Under the pieces are notes generated by a model. That model saw only the letters and a program-made list of their open reading frames with translations. It ran no database searches and was not told the origin of the DNA. The position numbers were made by a program, and so were the translations under genes. This document shows, one piece after another, positions 1 through 5,645 of a stretch of 5,645 nucleotides of DNA. The first letter of the stretch is position 1, and every line of letters starts with the position of its first letter. The DNA is from Agarilytica sp045430305 (GTDB lineage Bacteria; Pseudomonadota; Gammaproteobacteria; Pseudomonadales; Cellvibrionaceae): NCBI GenBank assembly GCA_045430305.1, contig JAILXW010000005.1:1-5645 (forward strand), read 5' to 3'.

Positions 1-397
1 TGGTCCCCCTATCTTCAGTCAAGATGTCACGTGTCCCGACCTACTTAATATGTAACTATTGAACCTTCGTGTACGGGGCTATCACCCTGTATCGCCAGAC
101 TTTCCAGACTGTTCCACTAATTCAATAATTATCGGCTGCTCCCCGTTCGCTCGCCGCTACTAAGGGAATCTCGGTTGATTTCTTTTCCTCCGGGTACTTA
201 GATGTTTCAGTTCCCCGGGTTTGCCTCTACACCCTATGTATTCAGGTGCAGATACCCGCAAGCGGGTGGGTTTCCCCATTCAGAAATCTCTGGATCAAAG
301 TTTGTGTGCCAACTCCCCAGAGCTTATCGCAGGCTCCTACGTCTTTCATCGCCTCCAACTGCCAAGGCATCCACCGTGTGCACTTAATCACTTGACC
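1..397 (-). rRNA. rrl: 23S ribosomal RNA, 5' end (partial)
   Basis: On the minus strand the sequence from 397 downward reads GGTCAAGTGATTAAGTG, then the ACACGGTGGATGCCTTGGCAG block, matching the 5' end of bacterial 23S rRNA. Further conserved blocks follow in order: GGCGATGAA, GAATGGGGAAACCC, CTGAAACATCTAAGTACC, and AGTAGCGGCGAGCGAACGGG. The mature 5' end is placed at 397 by alignment with the E. coli start (GGTTAAGCG). The gene runs out of the window at position 1, so about the first 400 nt of roughly 2,900 are present. No frame-breaking or decayed stretch is visible, so it looks like a functional copy. Immediately upstream there is no 16S gene and no tRNA. Instead there is a dedicated leader and promoter. 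A 5S gene would be expected to the left, outside the window. Confidence 0.97.
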
Positions 398-475
398 ATA
401 TAACAAGTTAGACTGCCGAAGCAGAATCCCACCATATGAAACACGCAATTAAAATTACGACTTGATGTTTTAAAA

Positions 476-530
476 GCTATACGTCCATTGTGTGGGTAAC
501 AGTGGCTAAACCGTTAACCAAACGTATAAC
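476..530 (-). repeat. Inverted repeat in 23S leader
   Basis: Arms 476-487 and 519-530 can form a 12 bp helix in the minus-strand RNA: GTTATACGTTTG pairs with TGGACGTATAGC, using four G-U wobbles. The loop of about 31 nt includes CCCACAC, a heptamer also found in the 16S 3' processing arm near 5140. It may be part of precursor folding or processing; no function can be assigned from sequence alone. Confidence 0.45.
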
Positions 531-545
531 TAAAGCTGATTATCC

Positions 546-563
546 AATTCGATTACTCGAATT
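546..563 (-). repeat. Short perfect hairpin in 23S leader
   Basis: AATTCGA and TCGAATT form a perfect 7 bp stem around a 4 nt loop (GTAA on the minus strand). It lies between the boxA and the 23S 5' end. It has no T-run after it, so it is not a terminator and is probably a precursor structure. Confidence 0.5.
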
Positions 564-575
564 TCGCTTTCATGA

Positions 576-623
576 GCATTAATTTCTTGAATATGAACTC
601 AATATTCACATGCAATTTAATGC
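576..623 (-). repeat. Long interrupted hairpin in 23S leader
   Basis: In the minus-strand RNA an outer stem (GCATTAAATT with AATTAATGC, one bulge) encloses an internal loop and then a perfect inner stem, TGAATAT with ATATTCA, closed by the loop TGAGTTC. The whole element is 48 nt and lies about 25 nt after boxA. Its position fits a folded rRNA precursor leader. The function is inferred only. Confidence 0.5.
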
Positions 624-646
624 TATGCCTAAATTAATCTTTCACT

Positions 647-685
647 TTGTTAAAGAGCAATCGCGACGGGCATGCCGTATCGCGA
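647..685 (-). promoter_or_regulatory. rrn antitermination site: boxB-like hairpin and boxA
   Basis: Minus-strand TGCTCTTTAACAA (647-659) matches the rrn boxA, the RNA site for NusB-NusE (S10) that starts the rRNA antitermination complex. Directly before it in the transcript, 661-685, the arms TCGCGA and TCGCGA with an inner CGG/CCG pairing form a GC-rich hairpin in the boxB position. The boxB-boxA order and the location just after the start site are those of a bacterial rRNA leader. Here they precede 23S rather than 16S. This supports a long, antiterminated 23S transcript independent of 16S. Confidence 0.85.
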
Positions 686-693
686 GGGTGCGT

Positions 694-721
694 ATCATAC
701 ACTCGCGCAATGCAGAGTCAA
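694..721 (-). promoter_or_regulatory. rRNA P1-like sigma70 promoter for 23S
   Basis: On the minus strand TTGACT (716-721) and TATGAT (694-699) are separated by 16 bp, the short spacer typical of rrn P1 promoters. The discriminator after the -10 is ACGCACCC, GC-rich like those of promoters under ppGpp/DksA control. Upstream of the -35 is an A-rich patch (GAAAAAGG within about 727-733) that could be a modest UP element. The predicted start is near 687, with the boxB hairpin beginning at once. It drives the 23S leader and 23S gene. Growth-rate and stringent control are inferred from the architecture. Confidence 0.82.
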
Positions 722-821
722 GACCTTTTTCGGATAAAACTCATATCTCGCGATTAGGGCCTAAACCGGCCTCAGTTTAAATCGACAATTTTGCGAAGAG
801 TGAGCGCTAAACGTCTGTTTT

Positions 822-830
822 TGGTACTAT
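822..830 (+). promoter_or_regulatory. Extended -10 promoter for the LPS gene pair
   Basis: The plus strand shows TGG followed by TACTAT (825-830), a TGn-extended -10. No good -35 is found at 16-18 bp, which is tolerated for extended -10 promoters. The predicted start near 837 leaves a 5' UTR of about 24 nt before the ATG at 861. It is divergent from the 23S promoter, with roughly 100 bp between the two -35/-10 regions. Confidence 0.5.
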
Positions 831-860
831 TTTTATTGAACCGATAGCGGCCGTTAGTCC

Positions 861-1961
861 ATGCAAAAGAATAAGCGCATAAAATCCATCTTAATCATTC
901 GCATCACCGCGATTGGCGACATCATCATGGCCTCGCCAGTCCCTACTGCCATTAAGGAAAACCATTCCAATACACATATCACATGGGTGGTTCATCCAAA
1001 ATATTCGCAACTACTTGATAGCCACCCCGACGTAGACGAGGTTATCGCTTTTGATATAGATGAATGGCAACGCTTACTTAAAAACTGGAACTTCACGGCG
1101 CTCTATCGAAGAATCAAAGCGGTGAGAACCCAATTGCGCAAGCGAAAATTCGAACGCGCAATTGACCTGCAGGGCAACTTCACGACAGGCTTCATCGCTT
1201 GGCTATCTGGCGCGATTCACAAGATTGCTTTAGGTGCCGAATCCGGCAACGCCTGGTTTATGACCAAAACCATATCTAAGAATCTGGGCGATCGAACGCA
1301 GATAGGATCTGAATACCGCTACCTGGTAAATCAACTCGGGTGCTCAGACAGCAATTGGCGAATGCACGTCCCAATTACAATGAAATCAATGGAGGGCGCT
1401 CGCGAAAAAACAATTAACGCGATAGGCGAAGGGCACTATGCCGTAATAGCCCCCTTTACTCAGCATCCACAAAAAAGCTGGTTTAACGATTACTGGGAGC
1501 AAATCATTTTGCGCCTTCGTGGTCGCTATCAACTAAGAACCCTTATTGTCGGCGGGGAAAACGGCATTAGCGAAGGAAATAAAATTGGCAGAGCAAGCGG
1601 CGCGACAAATTTCGCAGGCCAAACCAGCCTAGCAGAAACCGCCTCCATCATAGCAAATGCATCAATTCTGATCGGTGTCGACACAGGCCTTACCCATATG
1701 GGCCATGCGCTAAAAGTCCCAACCATCTCCCTTTTTGGTGCGACACACCCTTACGACTATGTAGACAGCGAAACTAGCCAAGTCATTTATCTTGATCGCT
1801 TTTGCTCGCCATGCCGACGCAACCCTACCTGCAATAAAAAGTACCAATGCATGCGCGAGATAACGCCCGATATTGTGCTCACCGCGATCAAGCCTTTACT
1901 CAACAAAACTGACACAAGCACAGCCACCCCCATTCAAATTATTCCAAGGGAAGCTTCATGA
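861..1961 (+). CDS. Glycosyltransferase family 9, LPS heptosyltransferase-like
   Basis: This 366-residue protein has the two-domain GT-B plan of ADP-heptose:LPS heptosyltransferases (WaaC/WaaF family), which add L-glycero-D-manno-heptose to the lipid A-Kdo inner core at the cytoplasmic face of the inner membrane. The N-terminal ILIIRITAIGD motif (residues 10-20) carries the conserved Asp20, and AIDLQG lies at 100-105. In the C-terminal domain are APFTQHPQKSW (197-207, Lys205 in the usual basic position) and GVDTGLTHMGHAL (272-284), the ADP-sugar binding motif. Four cysteines at 315, 318, 324 and 330 form a compact cluster seen in many GT9 members. The WDxW-like central region and AIDLQG resemble WaaC more than WaaF, but the acceptor cannot be fixed. 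An in-frame TAG at 855-857 rules out an earlier start; no strong ribosome site precedes the ATG. The gene overlaps hldE by ATGA, so the two are probably co-translated. Family is certain, exact heptose position is not. Confidence 0.88.
   Translation: MQKNKRIKSILIIRITAIGDIIMASPVPTAIKENHSNTHITWVVHPKYSQLLDSHPDVDEVIAFDIDEWQRLLKNWNFTALYRRIKAVRTQLRKRKFERAIDLQGNFTTGFIAWLSGAIHKIALGAESGNAWFMTKTISKNLGDRTQIGSEYRYLVNQLGCSDSNWRMHVPITMKSMEGAREKTINAIGEGHYAVIAPFTQHPQKSWFNDYWEQIILRLRGRYQLRTLIVGGENGISEGNKIGRASGATNFAGQTSLAETASIIANASILIGVDTGLTHMGHALKVPTISLFGATHPYDYVDSETSQVIYLDRFCSPCRRNPTCNKKYQCMREITPDIVLTAIKPLLNKTDTSTATPIQIIPREAS
1946..1950 (+). promoter_or_regulatory. Ribosome binding site of hldE
   Basis: AAGGG lies inside the end of the upstream glycosyltransferase gene, 7 nt before the hldE ATG at 1958. 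It supports that start and the translational coupling across the ATGA overlap. Confidence 0.7.
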
Positions 1962-3394
1962 CATTTGCACTGCCAAACTTTTCCGGGGCGAAAATTCTCG
2001 TCGTTGGCGACATTATGCTCGATCGATACTGGAGCGGATCAACAACAAGAATTTCACCAGAAGCTCCCGTGCCCGTTGTAAAAGTTGGCGAAATTGAAGA
2101 TCGGCTCGGCGGTGCCGCGAACGTAGCTTTAAACATTGCCACACTAGGTTGCGAAGTAAGCTTGTGCGGCATTATCGGCAACGACAACAATGGCGCACAC
2201 TTAAAATCTTTACTTAAAGATAAAAATATCCGCAATTTGTGTATTGAAGACAACAACAATCCAACAATCACAAAGTTACGGGTAATTAGTCGGCACCAAC
2301 AATTAATTCGAATGGATTTTGAAGAGTCATTGGCGAACATCAGCGAAAACACGCTACCGCATAAAATCGAAACGATGCTCAAGGGGTTTGATGCTGTAGT
2401 AATTTCGGACTATGCCAAAGGCACAGTTGCGCAGCCTCAATCCATTATCGAAGCCTGCAATAAAAATAACGTACCCGTTTTTATCGACCCTAAAGGAAGT
2501 GATTTTTCAAAATACAGGGGCGCCTCTTTTGTAACCCCTAATCGCTCGGAGTTTGAAGGCGTCGTTGGCACGTGTGAGAACCTACCATCAATTTTTACTC
2601 AAGCATCCAAGCTTGCAGCATCTCTCGACTTTAACGGCATACTAGTAACACTGAGCGAAAAAGGAATGGCCTTAGCCTCAGAAAACGCTCCGCCTTTCCA
2701 CCTGCCCACAATGGCTCGTGACGTGTTTGACGTAACCGGTGCAGGTGACACGGTTATCGCAACACTAGCTGCCTCCTACGCTTCAGGCTCCGACATTCAA
2801 TCAGCAATGCGTCTCGCTAACTTGGCTGCGGGAGTAGTCGTTGGAAAACTTGGCACCTCCACAGTAAGTAGCAACGAACTTTTAGAAGCCATGGAACTAG
2901 ACGACCGCGACATTCCACGCGGCAGCGCTACTCTAGAAGAGCTCTTAAAGCGAGTCGAAGCTAGTCGCTTAAAAGGGGAAAAAATCGTTTTCACCAACGG
3001 CTGTTTCGACATTTTACATGCCGGCCATGTACGTTATTTAAAAGCGGCTGGGGCTCTAGGAGATAGACTTATCGTCGCCATGAATAGCGACGACTCTATT
3101 TCACGGTTAAAGGGGGCTAGCCGCCCCATCGTAACGCTTGAAGAACGCATGGAGGTCATGGCATCACTTAATTGCGTCGACTGGGTTGTACCTTTCAGCG
3201 AAGACACACCACTGGAATTGATCAACAAAATTTTGCCCGATGTACTCGCAAAAGGCGGCGATTATGCCGCAGAGAAAATTGTTGGCTTTACAGAAGTTAA
3301 AAAAAACGGAGGAGAGGTGAAGATACTGCCATTTGTCGAGGGGTGCTCAACCACATCCATTGTTGAAAAAATTCGCCAAATAAATAAGCCTTAA
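1958..3394 (+). CDS. hldE: Bifunctional heptose 7-phosphate kinase / heptose 1-phosphate adenylyltransferase
   Basis: The enzyme phosphorylates D-glycero-beta-D-manno-heptose 7-phosphate at C1 and, after GmhB removes the 7-phosphate, transfers AMP from ATP to give ADP-heptose, the cytoplasmic precursor of the LPS inner core. At 478 residues it matches E. coli HldE (477). The N-terminal half is a ribokinase/PfkB domain (about 1-320), with GGAANVALN near residue 51 and DVTGAGDT at 258-265. Asp264 is the expected catalytic base and falls at the E. coli number. The C-terminal nucleotidyltransferase domain starts near 344 with TNGCFDILHAGHV (346-358), whose H354-A-G-H357 is the HxGH signature. Both active sites look intact. 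The gene overlaps the heptosyltransferase by 4 nt, so precursor synthesis and transfer are encoded together. It faces the GGDEF gene tail to tail; no clear terminator follows it. Confidence 0.97.
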   Translation: MTFALPNFSGAKILVVGDIMLDRYWSGSTTRISPEAPVPVVKVGEIEDRLGGAANVALNIATLGCEVSLCGIIGNDNNGAHLKSLLKDKNIRNLCIEDNNNPTITKLRVISRHQQLIRMDFEESLANISENTLPHKIETMLKGFDAVVISDYAKGTVAQPQSIIEACNKNNVPVFIDPKGSDFSKYRGASFVTPNRSEFEGVVGTCENLPSIFTQASKLAASLDFNGILVTLSEKGMALASENAPPFHLPTMARDVFDVTGAGDTVIATLAASYASGSDIQSAMRLANLAAGVVVGKLGTSTVSSNELLEAMELDDRDIPRGSATLEELLKRVEASRLKGEKIVFTNGCFDILHAGHVRYLKAAGALGDRLIVAMNSDDSISRLKGASRPIVTLEERMEVMASLNCVDWVVPFSEDTPLELINKILPDVLAKGGDYAAEKIVGFTEVKKNGGEVKILPFVEGCSTTSIVEKIRQINKP

Positions 3395-3504
3395 CAGACG
3401 CCAAAATTAATTTGATGCAGCCAGAACAAATAAATCAAAACAGGCTTGAGATCGTGGAGTGAAACCTGAGGCAAAAGCCAAGCAACGATCGACCACACTT
3501 ACTT
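3395..3504. other. Convergent intergenic gap
   Basis: This 110 bp gap separates the stops of hldE and the GGDEF gene. The only inverted repeats seen are weak (GATCGT near 3450 with ACGATC near 3485, loop about 29 nt, and a 4 bp CAGG/CCTG stem followed by TTTTG on the minus strand). Neither is a convincing bidirectional terminator. Confidence 0.6.
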
Positions 3505-4674
3505 TCAAGCTAGCGACTGTAATTCGACTTTGTTACGCCCAAGCTCCTTTGCACGATAAAGCGCCCTATCTGCTCGCTCTATTAGGTGTTTCGCTGTTTC
3601 ATGCTCAACATCCAACACCGACGACACACCAACGCTTATCGTCACATACGGTGACACATCTGAATCAGGATGCGGAATAACTTTCGCAACCACAGCCTGC
3701 CGCAGACGCTCTGCAAATACCCGCGCCTGCTCTGCTGATGTACTCGCTAGAATAAAGGCAAACTCCTCACCACCGTAACGCGCGACCATATCGGTGCCCT
3801 GCCGAGCAGACCCCACCAAAACTTCCGCTACCTGCTGTAAGCATTTATCACCTTCAACGTGGCCAACCGCGTCATTAAAGTTTTTAAAATAATCCACATC
3901 ACACATCAATAAACTCAATTCACCCGAAGTGCGATGAACTCGACGCATTTCTGCCTCGAGGCAATCATCAAAATGTCGACGATTGTAGAGATTCGTCAAA
4001 CTATCAGTATTGGAGAGCACCATAAGCTCTTGAGCAAGTAATTCAGCCCGTCGGTTTTGCTCTTCGAGTTCTAGCACCAGCTCTTTATTTTGGTATTCGT
4101 TTGCCAACGAGCGCTGGGAAAACTCACCAAAACGACGCGCAGCAGAAACCATAAACAAATACCAACCAAGGGTAACTGCGGCTAGCATCCAATGATTATC
4201 CAACTGCGAAAACATCAAATAGAGAACACCCGGCACCACGATTGGTAAAGAAAACATCAGAAATACAGGGAATGACACCGCTGTGCCAGTAACCGAACCC
4301 GCCAACAAAAAAGAATAATTGGCAATCAATACCGCCGCCTTAACGCCTTCTGCACCAGGGGCAATATAGGCAAGCAACACCCCCCAAAGAATCCCCATCA
4401 TCAAAATACTGACAGCGAAACGCACAAACCATGCGCCAGCCTCTGCACGCTTATTTTGCGAGCTGGAAAAAAAGTGCATGTTGTATAAACGATAGATAGC
4501 GATCGCACAAAAGGACGTTAACCATGCGATAACGAAGGCTCCATCCAACTCGCTCCAGAAGGCATAAATAAGGATCAACGATGCAATTCCGCTAGACGCA
4601 AGCGCGCTCCCCGCCTGAGAAAACAGGAGCTCCAAACTTCTCACCATCAAACGATCATCTTGAATCCAACGCAT
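3505..4674 (-). CDS. Membrane-bound GGDEF diguanylate cyclase
   Basis: This 389-residue protein is predicted to condense two GTP into cyclic di-GMP. Six hydrophobic segments fill the N-terminal half (about 22-40, 46-64, 84-104, 112-132, 134-155 and 162-178), giving an integral membrane sensor of unknown ligand. A charged, probably coiled-coil linker (about 187-222) joins it to a GGDEF domain (about 222-386). The domain has TDSLTNLYNRRHF at 223-235, metal-binding Asp259 or Asp261 in CDVDYFK, GTP-contact Asn267 and Asp276, and the active-site GGEEF at 301-305, so catalysis looks intact. The product-inhibition I-site is atypical: before the motif is RQGTD (291-295), so the Arg is one residue too far and the RxxD pattern is lost. 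Start at 4674 is the longest; Met10 (4647) is a possible alternative, as neither has a strong ribosome site. It is transcribed in the same direction as the rRNA genes and opposite to hldE. Confidence 0.93.
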   Translation of the reverse strand: MRWIQDDRLMVRSLELLFSQAGSALASSGIASLILIYAFWSELDGAFVIAWLTSFCAIAIYRLYNMHFFSSSQNKRAEAGAWFVRFAVSILMMGILWGVLLAYIAPGAEGVKAAVLIANYSFLLAGSVTGTAVSFPVFLMFSLPIVVPGVLYLMFSQLDNHWMLAAVTLGWYLFMVSAARRFGEFSQRSLANEYQNKELVLELEEQNRRAELLAQELMVLSNTDSLTNLYNRRHFDDCLEAEMRRVHRTSGELSLLMCDVDYFKNFNDAVGHVEGDKCLQQVAEVLVGSARQGTDMVARYGGEEFAFILASTSAEQARVFAERLRQAVVAKVIPHPDSDVSPYVTISVGVSSVLDVEHETAKHLIERADRALYRAKELGRNKVELQSLA

Positions 4675-4702
4675 GCGCTTATTTTAACCGTTTTAAGCAA
4701 AT

Positions 4703-4708
4703 ATTATA
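4703..4708 (-). promoter_or_regulatory. -10 element for the GGDEF gene
   Basis: The minus strand has a perfect TATAAT about 28 nt before the ATG at 4674, in AT-rich DNA. The hexamer at the -35 distance (CTCATC) is poor, so the promoter may be weak or activator-dependent. It would give a short leader of about 20 nt. Confidence 0.5.
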
Positions 4709-4794
4709 CATATTGTTTAATCATAGATGAGATGCCATAGAACGCGTGCAAACCAGCTAAGGAACGAGCACATATAGACCGCCGCAGCACAAAC

Positions 4795-4828
4795 AAAAAC
4801 GGGGTCAGAGTAAAAATCTCTGACCCCG
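4795..4828 (-). terminator. Rho-independent terminator downstream of 16S
   Basis: CGGGGTCAGAG (4800-4810) and CTCTGACCCCG (4818-4828) form a perfect 11 bp stem around a 7 nt loop. On the minus strand it is followed at once by TTTTTGTTTG, so it ends transcription coming from the 16S gene. There is no T-run on the plus side. It lies 345 nt past the 16S 3' end and before the GGDEF promoter. The GGGGTCAGAG palindrome also resembles REP-like hairpins that occur near REP-associated transposases, so it may be a repeat reused as terminator. Confidence 0.85.
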
Positions 4829-5172
4829 CCTTCAAATAAACATTCAACCCAGCACCCTCAAAAAGAGGAAATTTTCGCCCCGTCTGACACAGACATTCAC
4901 ACTTAAAACAAACCTCAACCTCAAAGAGCAGAGCTACGCAAACTTAGGTGTGATTTTAACTCACCCACTTCACCAGTAGGCATTCCAGAAAGGAGGAGAA
5001 AAACGAGCGGCTAGCCACGCAGAAAAACGCAATCAAGGAGCATGCTACGCATGCGCTCAAGAAACGCGCCTATAAAGATAACTAAATAAAATTGAATACT
5101 ATAGAAAAAATAAGAAACAAGCTTAATCAAACAATGCGTGTGGGAACTTGTGAGAGGTAGGTGACATATCGT
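4829..5172 (-). ncRNA. 16S rRNA 3' trailer without tRNA genes
   Basis: This stretch follows 16S in the transcript, where a gammaproteobacterial operon normally has tRNA-Ile and tRNA-Ala or another tRNA and then 23S. No tRNA cloverleaf, no 23S and no convincing coding gene is seen. The first 60 nt keep a recognisable feature: minus-strand CAAGTTCCCACACGCATTG (about 5131-5149), the complement of the CAATnCGTGTGGGAACTTG type sequence that normally precedes 16S in related bacteria. It is therefore likely the 3' arm of the RNase III processing stem. The rest is AT-rich, with a hairpin at 5038-5058 and a short CCTC-TTTTT-GAGG hairpin at 4857-4869. The transcript probably stops at the hairpin at 4800-4828. 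Confidence 0.7.
5038..5058 (-). repeat. Hairpin in 16S trailer
   Basis: GAGCATGC (5038-5045) and GCATGCGCTC (5049-5058) form an 8 bp stem with a 2 nt bulge and a 3 nt loop. On the minus strand a GTTTTTC stretch begins about a dozen bases later, too far for a standard terminator. It could be a weak terminator, a processing signal or a stabilising 3' structure. Confidence 0.4.

Positions 5173-5645
<473 letters not shown>

Larger units (their letters stand above)
398..687 (-). ncRNA. 23S rRNA leader (precursor 5' region)
   Basis: This is the stretch between the inferred transcription start near 687 and the mature 23S 5' end at 397. It contains no open gene and no tRNA. In transcript order it has a GC-rich boxB-like hairpin, boxA, then three further inverted repeats (576-623, 546-563, 476-530), and a small CTGC-TTCG-GCAG hairpin with a UUCG tetraloop at 413-424, about 16 nt before the 23S. 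The part next to 23S resembles the 3' end of a normal 16S-23S spacer, where E. coli also has a TTCG hairpin. The promoter-proximal part resembles the leader that normally precedes 16S. The inference is that the region is a fusion of an rrn leader with the 23S-proximal spacer. The transcript limits are predicted, not measured. Confidence 0.75.

Noticed and set aside
202..448. Short open frames on both strands across the 23S 5' end
   Set aside because: They lie on conserved 23S rRNA and its leader and have no ribosome site or protein-like motif.
398..860. Spacer tRNA genes (Ile, Ala) ahead of 23S
   Set aside because: No acceptor stem, GTTCAA-type T-loop or terminal CCA was found on the minus strand; the hairpins do not make a cloverleaf.
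1529..3228. Open frames antisense to, or out of frame with, the heptosyltransferase and hldE (for example 1939-2382 minus, 1873-2097 plus)
   Set aside because: They are shadows of two well-supported genes with intact family motifs.
3440..3490. A terminator between hldE and the GGDEF gene
   Set aside because: The stems are 4-6 bp with loops of 20-30 nt, too weak to call.
3459..3680. A 73-residue plus-strand open frame at the hldE end
   Set aside because: It is antisense to the conserved C-terminal part of the GGDEF domain and has no recognisable features.
4675..5172. A small protein gene or a tRNA in the 500 bp between the GGDEF gene and 16S
   Set aside because: No frame with a start, ribosome site and credible protein was seen, and no tRNA fold. 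The region is explained by a promoter, a terminator and the 16S trailer.

Overview
The window carries the two large rRNA genes of a bacterium on the minus strand, but not as a normal operon. The 3' part of a 16S gene (5173-5645) and the 5' part of a 23S gene (1-397) are separated by about 4.8 kb containing three protein genes. The rRNA sequence, the rrn-type boxA, the LPS heptose genes and the style of the 16S-flanking processing arm point to a gammaproteobacterium with moderate GC. The 16S resembles marine Cellvibrionales-like lineages, but that placement is from memory and tentative.

Layout from left to right: 23S rRNA 5' end (minus, 1-397); a 23S leader of about 290 nt with several hairpins, a boxA and a boxB-like hairpin (398-687); an rRNA-P1-like sigma70 promoter firing leftward into that leader (694-721); a divergent extended -10 promoter (822-830); a family 9 glycosyltransferase of the LPS heptosyltransferase type (861-1961, plus); hldE, bifunctional heptose kinase/adenylyltransferase (1958-3394, plus, ATGA overlap with the previous gene); a membrane-anchored GGDEF diguanylate cyclase (3505-4674, minus, convergent to hldE) with its own promoter; a strong rho-independent terminator oriented to stop transcription from the 16S side (4795-4828); a 16S trailer keeping a likely RNase III processing arm; and the 16S 3' end.

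The main point is that the rRNA operon appears truly split. The 16S has its own downstream terminator and no tRNA-Ile/tRNA-Ala after it. The 23S has its own promoter with a 16 bp spacer and GC-rich discriminator, followed by boxB-boxA antitermination signals, the arrangement normally found ahead of 16S. This argues for two separately transcribed rRNA units rather than a simple insertion or a chimeric contig. Unlinked 16S/23S genes are known in several phyla and in Buchnera but are uncommon in gammaproteobacteria. The 16S also shows a paired, compensatory G-C to C-G swap in helix 45, which suggests a functional, diverged copy.

HldE makes ADP-heptose precursors and the GT9 enzyme probably transfers heptose to the LPS inner core, so the plus-strand pair forms a small LPS-core operon. 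The GGDEF protein is an unrelated signalling gene making cyclic di-GMP. No tRNA, CRISPR array or transposase gene is seen.
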